8,804 nucleotides of DNA from positions 1-8,804 of the forward strand of contig JAICXZ010000081.1 of NCBI GenBank assembly GCA_025934475.1. The letters run 5' to 3'. Each line of letters starts with the position of its first letter. Position 1 is the stretch's first letter. A program made the translations under genes and the position numbers. The notes beneath the pieces were generated by a model. That model did no database searches. It was not told the origin of the DNA and saw only the letters and a list, made by a program, of their open reading frames with translations. This stretch comes from Mucilaginibacter sp. (GTDB lineage: Bacteria; Bacteroidota; Bacteroidia; Sphingobacteriales; Sphingobacteriaceae). Positions 1 through 6,179 of the stretch are shown piece by piece.

Positions 1-176
1 ATCTCAATAAAGAAAAGGCCATAGAAAAACTGCACCATTTGCTGGCCAAAGCTTTATTTGTTCCTAAGACGCGCAAGGCTACAAAGCCATCCAAGGCGAT
101 GAGGGAGGCGCGCCTTGAGAAAAAACGGCTGCAATCAACAAAAAAGGCCGATCGTAAAAGAAATTTTGATGATTAA
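1..176 (+). CDS. arfB: ArfB-like peptidyl-tRNA hydrolase / ribosome rescue factor, C-terminal part
   Basis: Only the last 57 codons are in the window: the frame is open from position 3 and ends at TAA 174-176. The visible peptide begins LNKEKAIEKLHHLLAKAL and continues into a very basic tail rich in Lys and Arg (KPSKAMREARLEKKR, then KKADRKRNFDD). This matches the C-terminus of the ArfB/YaeJ family. These release-factor-like proteins hydrolyse peptidyl-tRNA on stalled ribosomes and use the basic tail to enter the empty mRNA channel. The catalytic GGQ domain would lie upstream of the window and cannot be checked, so the name rests on the tail and the preceding helix alone. The stop codon overlaps the stop of the convergent LpxR-family gene. 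A related GGQ-domain hydrolase is the main alternative. Confidence 0.75.
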   Translation, partial: LNKEKAIEKLHHLLAKALFVPKTRKATKPSKAMREARLEKKRLQSTKKADRKRNFDD

Positions 177-1138
177 CGGAATCGATACAGGAGTGTAATG
201 TTGGCCCAATTATCAGTTTGCGTCATGGTTTTAACATCCTTGGTATGCAATATAACCGCAAAGTCGATAACAAATCTCTTACCCGAATAAGCTACCCCAA
301 ACTGGTTACTGAAAACCACGGGTTCCGGTGTACGGGTTATCTCCATACTCGTTGAACTGCGTTTGTTGAACAAACTTCCCTGTACGGTAGCGTCGTAAGC
401 AACAAAGTTAAGCTGCGGCAGATAATAAAAGAACAATTCATGATCGTGCAATGGCGTAAAACTGTGCGAGCCAATGGCAGTGCTTTGCGTGCTGACCGAA
501 TTAAATAACTGGTTGAAATCGCCTAGCCGGATAAGCGGGCCCACACCTGCGCCAGTAAAACCATTCCCAAGATTTGCATAGCTCGTAAGCGAAATATCGG
601 CCCAGGTGCCTCTTGCCAGCAGGCGGTTGTATGCCGCTGATAGATTTACCTCAAAATCATTGTCGATCTGGTACTCCCAGCCATCCGGATGGTAAAGCCC
701 GAACCATTTGTGTATAGTTTGCTGGGTTTCCTTACCCAAAGCCGCTGGACCAACAACCCCTATTTGAGCGCCCAGTTTTAGATTGCTTTCGTTTTTGTAA
801 AGCAGATTCAAATTAGCGCCAGCATAAAGGTAAGCAGCGAAGGGTCTGTCTATATAGCGGGGATCATCGAAGCCTTGCAGATTGATACTTCCTGTTTGTG
901 GTGTGTACAATTTTTGGCCTATTTCGAGGCCTAAAACTTTGTTTTGCTGATGATGTGCAGAATCGGGCTTTAGCGCATGGCGAAAATAAACAAAGGTGCC
1001 GGCGGTATAATACCGGTCGTCTCCTTGTGCCAGGTACGAATCATCGTCGGTTTCAATTCCAATTTCGTTGCGGTGTGTTTGCGCAAAAGCATGCAAACAG
1101 GAGAGGCACAGAATACTGCAAAGTAGGTTTTTTATCAT
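173..1138 (-). CDS. LpxR-family (DUF2219) outer-membrane lipid A deacylase
   Basis: A 321-residue protein from ATG 1136-1138. Residues 1-20 form a signal peptide ending in the AFAQ pattern common in Bacteroidota. The chain ends in YRFR, an aromatic-containing terminal strand typical of barrel proteins. Family landmarks are the acidic patch ETDDDSY (29-35), DRYYTAG (41-47), DRPFAAYLYAG (97-107), and GPAALGKETQQTIHKWFG (130-147) with H143, followed by PDGW (151-154). Characterised LpxR enzymes are 12-stranded outer-membrane barrels that remove the 3'-acyloxyacyl chain of lipid A using an Asn-Asp pair, a hydroxyl residue, a His and a Glu with calcium. Here H143 and T45 are plausible counterparts, but the Asn-Asp position reads D32-D33, so activity is uncertain. 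The gene lies 77 bp downstream of the repeat-barrel gene, behind that gene's terminator, so it needs its own promoter or read-through. I see no convincing promoter. Confidence 0.85.
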   Translation of the reverse strand: MIKNLLCSILCLSCLHAFAQTHRNEIGIETDDDSYLAQGDDRYYTAGTFVYFRHALKPDSAHHQQNKVLGLEIGQKLYTPQTGSINLQGFDDPRYIDRPFAAYLYAGANLNLLYKNESNLKLGAQIGVVGPAALGKETQQTIHKWFGLYHPDGWEYQIDNDFEVNLSAAYNRLLARGTWADISLTSYANLGNGFTGAGVGPLIRLGDFNQLFNSVSTQSTAIGSHSFTPLHDHELFFYYLPQLNFVAYDATVQGSLFNKRSSTSMEITRTPEPVVFSNQFGVAYSGKRFVIDFAVILHTKDVKTMTQTDNWANITLLYRFR

Positions 1139-1163
1139 CAGCGCACAGTTGAATCGAGCTCCT

Positions 1164-1195
1164 AAAATAAAAAAAGCCCTGAAATATCAGGGCTT
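1164..1195 (-). terminator. Intrinsic terminator of the repeat-barrel protein gene
   Basis: A perfect 9-bp stem, AAGCCCTGA (1174-1182) and TCAGGGCTT (1187-1195), encloses a 4-nt loop. On the minus strand it is followed by a T-rich run (TTTTTTTATTTT, positions 1175 down to 1164). It begins 20 nt after the stop codon at 1216-1218, so it fits an intrinsic terminator for that gene. It sits 36 nt before the start of the LpxR-family gene and would largely separate their transcription. Confidence 0.9.
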
Positions 1196-1215
1196 CTCTC
1201 AATCAAATGTGATAT

Positions 1216-2529
1216 TTATTTAAATGTATAACCTACGCTTACGCCGCCTGCAGGGATAATGCCTTCATCATATAAGATTGGAACAAATCCTATCCTCATG
1301 GTGATCCCTTTGTGTTCGGGCTGGTAGCGGAAGCCGATGGTGGCTGTCGCAATAAAGCCCGTTATCTTATCAAATTCCCATTTACTATTGCCTATGTTGG
1401 TGCCCGTTGAGTTCATAAACGTTGTACCCGCACCGAGTTCTATCATAGCGGCATGCTCTCCGATCAGGTAGTTTACCTGGAAAGGAACTGTAAACACTGT
1501 GTTGCCGCCTGAACTGAAGAAGCCTAAACCTACACGGTATCCCCAACCGTTACGTTCCTGGTGGAAACGTGTGTCGTAGTTGGCTGATATTGCTAAACCG
1601 GCGCCTCCAACTTCAATGAAAGCGTTTTGAGCTTTGATTACGTGATTTGCCGAAGTATCCTTAACCATCAAAGTGGTATCGGTTTTCTTCATGGTTGTAT
1701 CTGCCTTCTTAGCTGGGATTGTATCAGTCTTTTTAGCTATCGTGGTATCAATTTTTGCAATCTGGGTTGAGTCTGCTTTTTTAGCAGATTGATCACCGCT
1801 GTTGCTTACTTGTTGAGTCGCGTCGTCTTTTTTAGCCTGCTGATCCGTAGCTGGTGTTTGCTGAACTGCGTCATCTTTCTTTGCAGGCTGATCGGTAGTC
1901 GCTACTTGTTGAGTTGCATTATCTTTTTTAGCCGATTGGTCAACAGGCGTTGTGGTAGCTTGTTGTTGCTGAGTAGCGTCATCCTTCTTTACAGCCTGAT
2001 CAGTAGTGCCTGCTGCCTGCTGTTGACCACCGTCTGTTGCTTTTGGCTGGCTGGCGTCGGTATTTGGAACAGGAGGAGTGACAGTGCTGGTTGCGGCAGC
2101 TGCTGGTGCGGTTGTTGCCGTTGACGAAACCGGGTTGGCAACCGGTTTAGTTGCATTCTCAGTTTTCTGAGCAGCATCTGGTTTGATAAGCGCAGAATCC
2201 ACTTTTGCCGCAGCATTGTTTTTAGCGAGGTCGGCTTTTTCTTTTGCTGCAACGATCTCGTTAAATTTCTTTGCGAGCGATCCGTCAGGATCGATAACCA
2301 TCGTTGTATCCGCTCTGTGAACCAGCATCGCGCCTGCTTTGATCACCAGCGTGGTATCTGCTTTGATCAACTGCGAGTTGCCCGGTTTCTTGGTAAGCGA
2401 CGTATCTGCATTCGACGCCAGTTTATTGCTCTTCACGGTATCCGACACCGTTTGCGCCTTCAGGCCAAGGTGGCAAATGACGAGCGCAAATAGGATAATC
2501 CTGGCTTTATAAGTAAAAAGATGGTTCAT
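1216..2529 (-). CDS. Secreted repeat-rich protein with C-terminal outer-membrane beta-barrel-like domain
   Basis: 437 residues from ATG 2527-2529. Residues 1-26 are a signal peptide (basic YKAR, hydrophobic core, LKAQ). Residues 27-300 are a low-complexity linker with almost no bulky hydrophobic stretches. It contains three tandem 16-residue units starting ADT (41-88), an Ala/Pro/Thr-rich stretch (130-165), five DQxAKKDxxxQQ units of 15-20 residues (177-260), and roughly 8-residue DTT units (253-293). Residues 301-437 change character: FIEVGGAGLAISANYDTRF, then alternating hydrophobic strands rich in Gly and aromatic residues, ending VSVGYTFK. That fits a small outer-membrane barrel of the general Bacteroidota type. 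I infer a barrel anchored in the outer membrane with a long disordered N-terminal arm, probably periplasmic. The Lys-rich arm could contact peptidoglycan or another anionic partner, but no known binding motif is visible. Function unknown. Confidence 0.85.
   Translation of the reverse strand: MNHLFTYKARIILFALVICHLGLKAQTVSDTVKSNKLASNADTSLTKKPGNSQLIKADTTLVIKAGAMLVHRADTTMVIDPDGSLAKKFNEIVAAKEKADLAKNNAAAKVDSALIKPDAAQKTENATKPVANPVSSTATTAPAAAATSTVTPPVPNTDASQPKATDGGQQQAAGTTDQAVKKDDATQQQQATTTPVDQSAKKDNATQQVATTDQPAKKDDAVQQTPATDQQAKKDDATQQVSNSGDQSAKKADSTQIAKIDTTIAKKTDTIPAKKADTTMKKTDTTLMVKDTSANHVIKAQNAFIEVGGAGLAISANYDTRFHQERNGWGYRVGLGFFSSGGNTVFTVPFQVNYLIGEHAAMIELGAGTTFMNSTGTNIGNSKWEFDKITGFIATATIGFRYQPEHKGITMRIGFVPILYDEGIIPAGGVSVGYTFK
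1651..1773 (-). repeat. Short DTT octad repeats in the linker before the barrel domain
   Basis: Aspartates at residues 253, 261, 269, 277, 284 and 291 are spaced 8, 8, 8, 7 and 7 apart. Each is followed by Ser/Thr, and a Lys lies about 4-7 residues later (DSTQIAKI, DTTIAKKT, DTIPAKKA, DTTMKKT, DTTLMVK, DTS). The period is half that of the other two repeat blocks. This block overlaps the last unit of the DQxAKKD array and runs up to the start of the barrel-like domain. Confidence 0.7.
1750..2001 (-). repeat. Five degenerate tandem coding repeats of the DQxAKKDxxxQQ type
   Basis: Residues 177-260 of the repeat-barrel protein consist of five units starting at D177, D197, D213, D229 and D246. 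Examples are DQSAKKDNATQQVATT, DQPAKKDDAVQQTPAT and DQQAKKDDATQQVSNS. The core is DQ, any residue, Ala/Val, KK, an acidic pair or near-pair, Ala/Ser, any residue, then Gln or QQ. Unit length is 15-20 residues with 16 most common. The DNA is similar enough between units to make copy number prone to change by slippage or recombination. Confidence 0.8.
2266..2409 (-). repeat. Three tandem 48-bp coding repeats (16-residue ADT units)
   Basis: Residues 41-56, 57-72 and 73-88 of the repeat-barrel protein are exactly 16 residues each and align without gaps: ADTSLTKKPGNSQLIK, ADTTLVIKAGAMLVHR and ADTTMVIDPDGSLAKK. Shared positions are ADT at 1-3, Ser/Thr at 4, Leu/Met at 5, Gly at 10 or 11, and a basic residue at the end. 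A degenerate SDT at 29-31 may be the remains of an earlier unit. The DNA copies have diverged, so this is an old amplification seen mainly at protein level. Confidence 0.75.
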
Positions 2530-2622
2530 TCCAAGTGTATTTAATAGTATGACTTCTTAGTTCAGTTTTGGCGTATTACGATAGTGTTAACTAAAAAGTT
2601 TCAGACTTGAAAATCCACTGAT

Positions 2623-2654
2623 AAGAAAAAATCCCTGTTTTTGGCAGGGATTTT
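2623..2654 (-). terminator. Intrinsic terminator of lon
   Basis: A perfect 10-bp stem, AAAATCCCTG (2628-2637) and CAGGGATTTT (2645-2654), has a 7-nt loop. On the minus strand it runs straight into a T tract (2631 down to 2626, then C and TTAT). The hairpin begins 34 nt beyond the lon stop codon at 2689-2691. The opposite strand lacks a comparable T tract after the hairpin, so it probably works in the lon direction only. Confidence 0.88.
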
Positions 2655-2688
2655 ATAGAAAAATGCAGAAAATATGATTAATTCTGTA

Positions 2689-5163
2689 TCAGTTCATTAC
2701 GGGTTTCAACTCATCTTTCACGGTGAGGTCCAGCGGGTTATCTACTTTTTCGTCCAAAAGTGCAAGGTCAATGACCTCGCGCATGTCGGTAACGTAATGA
2801 AACAGGAGATCTTTAATGTAATCTTCTTTTATTTCGAGAATATCTTTTCTGTTTGACTTGGAAAGGATAACTTCCTTGATATTAGCGCGTTTTGCTGCAA
2901 GTATTTTTTCCTTGATCCCGCCCACCGGCAATACACGTCCGCGAAGGGTTATCTCGCCGGTCATGGCCAGGTGCGGTTTAACCTTACGCTGGGTAAACGC
3001 AGAAGTGAGTGCAGTAAGCATAGTAACGCCGGCCGACGGCCCATCTTTCGGTGTCGCACCCGCAGGCACGTGCACGTGTATATCCCACTGATCGAATATT
3101 TTATAGTCGATGTTAAAATCTTTGGCGTGAGCCCTCAGATAAGCCAATGCGATCGAAGTTGATTCCTTCATCACATCGCCCAGGCTGCCTGTCATTGTAA
3201 GGCGACCTTTACCGGGGCTTAAGCTGGCTTCAATAAACAAAATATCGCCACCAACTTGTGTCCAGGCAAGACCGGTAACCACACCGGCAACTTCATTGCC
3301 TTCGTATAAGTCTTTGTCAAAAATCGGCGCACCCAATATTTTTTCGAGCTCCTTTTTTGTTACCAAAGGAGTGTGTATATCACCCATGGCGATGGTTTTG
3401 GCCACACCGCGAACCACAGAGCCAATCTTCTTTTCAAGCGACCGGACGCCTGACTCACGGGTATAATCCTCGATGAGTTTTTCAAGCACATCGTTTTTGA
3501 TGGTTATATCCTTTGTCTTCAATCCGTGCGCTTCCCGCTGCTTAGGTACAAGATAGTTTTTAGCTATCTCTATCTTTTCTTCGATGGTATAACCATTTAC
3601 ATCAATGATTTCCATACGATCAAGCAACGCTGGCTGTATGGTGCTTAACGAATTGGCAGTAGCAATGAACATCACGTTCGACAAATCAAAATCGACTTCA
3701 ACATAATGGTCATAAAAAGTACTGTTTTGTTCAGGGTCAAGAACTTCAAGCAGTGCAGACGAAGGGTCACCCCTGAAATCATTGCCTACTTTATCAATCT
3801 CGTCCAGGATAAACACAGGGTTGGCTGCGCCGGCTTTCTTAATAGCCTGGATAATTCGGCCTGGCATGGCGCCAATATATGTTTTACGGTGACCGCGGAT
3901 CTCAGCCTCATCGCGAATACCGCCTAAAGCCATACGAACATACTTACGGCCCAAGGCCCTTGCTATCGATTTACCCAGGGAAGTTTTACCCACTCCGGGA
4001 GGACCAACCAAACAAAGGATAGGTGCCTTCATGTTGTGCTTCAGTTTCAGCACGGCGAGATACTCGATAATGCGTTGCTTTACTTTTTCAAGCCCGAAGT
4101 GGTCCTTGTCCAAAATCTTCTGAGCCCGCTTCAGGTCGAAGTTGTCGGTTGTAAACTCGTTCCATGGCAGGTCAAGTAGCAACTCCAGATAGTTGATCTG
4201 CACCGAATAATCGGCAGCTGCCGGATTAGTGCGCACCAGCTTTTCGAGTTCCTTGTTAAAGTGATCGCCAACCTCTTTTGCCCATTTCTTTTTGGCAGCG
4301 CGCGTGCGCAGATTTTCGATCTCAAGATCAGGAGTATTGCCACCTAATTCTTCCTGGATAGTTTTTAACTGCTGATTCAGGAAGTAATCGCGTTGCTGTT
4401 TATCCAGGTCGATGCGAACCTTGCTTTGTATCTGGTTTTTTAGCTCCAGCATCTGCAGATCGAGCGTCAAGTGCTCAAGCACCAGTTTCGCTCTCTCACG
4501 CAAGTTAGCTACCTCCAGCAAACGCTGCTTGGCGGCCATATCGGCATTCATGTTTGATGAAATGAAGTTGATCAAAAATGAAGTGCTCTCGATATTCCGA
4601 ATTGCGATCCCAGCTTCGCTTGGGATGTTTGGCGACAGCTGGATAATGCTCATGGCCATGTCCTTAATGGACGAAACCATGGCTTTAAATTCTTTGTCTT
4701 CCTTTGGTTTTATCTCCTTGAAAGATTCCACTGTGGCCTTTAGGTAAGGCTCACTCTGTACCTCTTCCCTTAGCAGGAAACGTTTTTTGCCCTGTAGAAT
4801 AACGGTGGTGTTGCCATCGGGCATTTGCAGCATCTTGATGATGAGGGCCATGGTACCCACATTAGCCAATTGGTTAAATGCCGGATCCTCAACAGCTACA
4901 TCCTGCTGCGCAACTACACCTATCATTCGCTTGCCTTTATTGGCATCGCGTATTAACTTGATCGATTTATCCCTGCCTACCGTGATTGGAATAACTACAC
5001 CCGGGAAAAGCACCGTATTGCGCAAAGGCAATATGGAAAGCACCTCGGGCATTTGTTCATTATTCATCTCCTCCTCATCCTCTGATGACATCAGCGGAAA
5101 AAATTCGGAATCCTCATTTATAATCGGCAAAGCATTTTGTATATCGAACGGATCAAAACTCAT
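2689..5163 (-). CDS. lon: ATP-dependent Lon protease (class A, LonA)
   Basis: 824 residues from ATG 5161-5163; a TTG codon lies immediately upstream but the ATG is the natural start. Lon is a cytoplasmic homohexamer that unfolds damaged and regulatory proteins with ATP and degrades them. An acidic N-terminal extension (about 1-40, EDEEEMNNEQ) precedes the LON substrate domain (LPLRNTVLFPG from about 46). Next come a coiled-coil/helical region (about 220-310) and an AAA+ module with Walker A GPPGVGKT (387-394), Walker B FILDEID (451-457), sensor N504 and arginine finger R516. The protease domain has PKDGPSAG with catalytic S710, and GGIKEK with catalytic K753. The 43-residue Ser-Lys spacing equals that of E. 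coli Lon S679/K722. All key residues are intact and the length is normal. The gene is monocistronic with its own terminator. The upstream leader contains inverted repeats that may regulate it. Confidence 0.98.
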   Translation of the reverse strand: MSFDPFDIQNALPIINEDSEFFPLMSSEDEEEMNNEQMPEVLSILPLRNTVLFPGVVIPITVGRDKSIKLIRDANKGKRMIGVVAQQDVAVEDPAFNQLANVGTMALIIKMLQMPDGNTTVILQGKKRFLLREEVQSEPYLKATVESFKEIKPKEDKEFKAMVSSIKDMAMSIIQLSPNIPSEAGIAIRNIESTSFLINFISSNMNADMAAKQRLLEVANLRERAKLVLEHLTLDLQMLELKNQIQSKVRIDLDKQQRDYFLNQQLKTIQEELGGNTPDLEIENLRTRAAKKKWAKEVGDHFNKELEKLVRTNPAAADYSVQINYLELLLDLPWNEFTTDNFDLKRAQKILDKDHFGLEKVKQRIIEYLAVLKLKHNMKAPILCLVGPPGVGKTSLGKSIARALGRKYVRMALGGIRDEAEIRGHRKTYIGAMPGRIIQAIKKAGAANPVFILDEIDKVGNDFRGDPSSALLEVLDPEQNSTFYDHYVEVDFDLSNVMFIATANSLSTIQPALLDRMEIIDVNGYTIEEKIEIAKNYLVPKQREAHGLKTKDITIKNDVLEKLIEDYTRESGVRSLEKKIGSVVRGVAKTIAMGDIHTPLVTKKELEKILGAPIFDKDLYEGNEVAGVVTGLAWTQVGGDILFIEASLSPGKGRLTMTGSLGDVMKESTSIALAYLRAHAKDFNIDYKIFDQWDIHVHVPAGATPKDGPSAGVTMLTALTSAFTQRKVKPHLAMTGEITLRGRVLPVGGIKEKILAAKRANIKEVILSKSNRKDILEIKEDYIKDLLFHYVTDMREVIDLALLDEKVDNPLDLTVKDELKPVMN

Positions 5164-5202
5164 CAAATACCCTCTTTCTGTTTAGTAGCGTCATTATGTC
5201 AG

Positions 5203-5218
5203 CCCCGCAATGGCGGGG
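5203..5218 (-). other. GC-rich hairpin in the lon leader
   Basis: CCCCGC (5203-5208) and GCGGGG (5213-5218) form a perfect 6-bp all-GC stem with a 4-nt loop. It stands out in AT-rich surroundings, 39 nt upstream of the lon start codon. No T tract follows on either strand, so it is not a terminator by itself. It may be a structured element of the lon 5' UTR or a copy of a dispersed palindromic repeat. I cannot tell which from one copy. Confidence 0.6.
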
Positions 5219-5220
5219 AA

Positions 5221-5275
5221 TAAAAAATAGTGGCAAAACCGTGTGTTTGCCAGCGAGACCACTATAGTTCAAGAC
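5221..5275 (-). promoter_or_regulatory. Terminator-like (attenuator candidate) structure in the lon leader
   Basis: Read on the minus strand, ATAGTGG (5275-5269) can pair with CCACTAT (5233-5227), and TGGCAAA (5252-5246) can pair with TTTGCCA (5237-5231). The two 5' arms compete for the shared CCA of the 3' arm, although ATAGTGG plus CAAA could pair together with a bulge. The 3' arm runs directly into T6 followed by ATT. This is the shape of an intrinsic terminator about 60 nt before the lon ATG, with no other minus-strand gene upstream to terminate. It could be an attenuator of lon or the end of a short unannotated RNA. No experimental or comparative support is available here. Confidence 0.4.
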
Positions 5276-5504
5276 GTGTGCCAATAAGTAACAACGTCAG
5301 GAATTTTATTTAAATATACGATTATGGCTACGTTATTTAGTCTCGTACTTTTTTCGAAAAATGCGCTCATATTTCATTGGAAATACAGCTCTTCCTGTTT
5401 ATAAAACCTGTTTTGGCGCTATCCGGTTCTTATTTTTTTATAAAATTTTGGCGAGGCATAATATTTTGAAATAAAATAAGTTAAGAAGATAAGGTAAAGT
5501 ATAT

Positions 5505-5512
5505 TAATTTTG
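5505..5512 (+). promoter_or_regulatory. Bacteroidota-type -7 promoter element for the TPR gene
   Basis: TAATTTTG matches the Bacteroidota -7 consensus TAnnTTTG exactly and lies 19 nt upstream of the ATG at 5532, giving a short leader. A clear -33 TTTG element is not visible at the expected spacing. The motif forms one arm of a near-perfect inverted repeat (5505-5523). Its other arm reads TAACTTTG on the minus strand, which also matches the -7 consensus and points towards lon. Confidence 0.5.
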
Positions 5513-5531
5513 TTACAAAGTTAAGCACCTA

Positions 5532-6179
5532 ATGCGACGACTATCGATTCTACTGTCTGTATTGATGTTTTCTTCATTGCCGGTCGTTTACGGCCAGAAT
5601 GCCTATTTTAAGATGGGGCAACAGGCTTTTTTCGATGGTGACTTTAAGGCAGCTGTCGCTCATCTCGAAAAATCGTGTATTATCGATTCGACCAACAGCA
5701 GCGCCCTTTGGATGCTGGGCTATTCCTATTACCACAGCCAGAACTATAAAAAATCTATCGCCGCCTATAATCGTGTTATTGCCCTAAAACCTGCTGATGC
5801 CTCGGCCTATTATTACCGTGCCAGGGCAAAAAGCTATTATGCTAAAGAGGGTCAGTTAGCGGACGCTGACAAAGAAAAATACCTATTGGGCGCCATTGTC
5901 GACTTTACCAAAGCGATCGATATTGATCCGAACGACACTCAGAACAACAAAAAATGCTTTCAGAATCGTGGTATAGCTTATCGCGAGTATGGCGAATTTA
6001 AATTACAACCGGGCTCCAAATTCTTTGACAGAACAAGAGGTATCAATTCTCTAAAAGCTTCCATTAATGATCTGCAAAAGGTTTTGGCAGATGACCCTTC
6101 GCGCCAGGATATTTCCTCGCTGATTGATCTTTCCAAACAAAGGCTTGCGGAAAGTACAGCATTCCAGGCCCATCACTGA
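5532..6179 (+). CDS. Secreted tetratricopeptide-repeat (TPR) protein
   Basis: 215 residues from ATG 5532-5534, starting MRRLSILLSV with a hydrophobic stretch and a likely signal-peptide cleavage after VVYGQ (about residue 22). TPR-like helical pairs follow at about 24-57 (AYFKMGQQAFFDGDFKAAVAHLEKS begins the first), 58-91 (ALWMLGYSYYHSQNYKKSI), 92-134 (AYYYRARAKSYY, then an insertion, then AIVDFTKAIDIDP) and 140-190 (RGIAYREYGE, then SINDLQKVLADDP). The third and fourth repeats carry inserts that split the A and B helices. TPR domains are protein-binding scaffolds. In this setting the protein is probably periplasmic, but nothing visible identifies its partner. It is transcribed divergently from lon and overlaps the convergent lipoprotein gene by 7 nt. 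No terminator is visible. Confidence 0.9.
   Translation: MRRLSILLSVLMFSSLPVVYGQNAYFKMGQQAFFDGDFKAAVAHLEKSCIIDSTNSSALWMLGYSYYHSQNYKKSIAAYNRVIALKPADASAYYYRARAKSYYAKEGQLADADKEKYLLGAIVDFTKAIDIDPNDTQNNKKCFQNRGIAYREYGEFKLQPGSKFFDRTRGINSLKASINDLQKVLADDPSRQDISSLIDLSKQRLAESTAFQAHH

Larger units (their letters stand above)
5164..5531. other. 368-bp divergent intergenic region between lon and the TPR gene
   Basis: There is no credible coding sequence here. The lon-proximal part (5203-5275) holds a GC-rich hairpin and a nested inverted repeat next to a T tract. The middle (about 5300-5470) is AT-rich and includes a 12-bp palindrome TTTTTCGAAAAA (5350-5361). The TPR-proximal end holds a palindromic promoter-like element (5505-5523). 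The octamer TTTTGGCG occurs twice (5411-5418 and 5446-5453). I see no tRNA or known riboswitch. Confidence 0.7.

Noticed and set aside
106..115. Palindrome AGGCGCGCCT inside the arfB-like coding end as a terminator for the LpxR gene
   Set aside because: It is a palindrome without a loop and has no following T tract on the minus strand. It is explained by the codons of the basic tail.
1750..2001. CRISPR-like or DNA-level tandem repeat array
   Set aside because: The repetition is in frame and encodes protein units of variable length. There are no identical direct repeats with unique spacers.
1789..2124. 111-codon plus-strand frame rich in Leu, Cys and Ser, resembling a membrane protein
   Set aside because: It is the complement of the Lys/Gln/Asp-rich repeats of the barrel protein. 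The hydrophobic look comes from reading those repeat codons in reverse.
5164..5166. TTG directly upstream of the lon ATG as an alternative start
   Set aside because: The adjacent ATG at 5161-5163 is a stronger start and only one residue differs.
4787..5185. 132-codon plus-strand open frame opposite the N-terminus of lon
   Set aside because: It lies almost wholly antisense to lon, has Ser/Ile-rich shadow-like composition and shows no domain. Lon on the other strand is certain.
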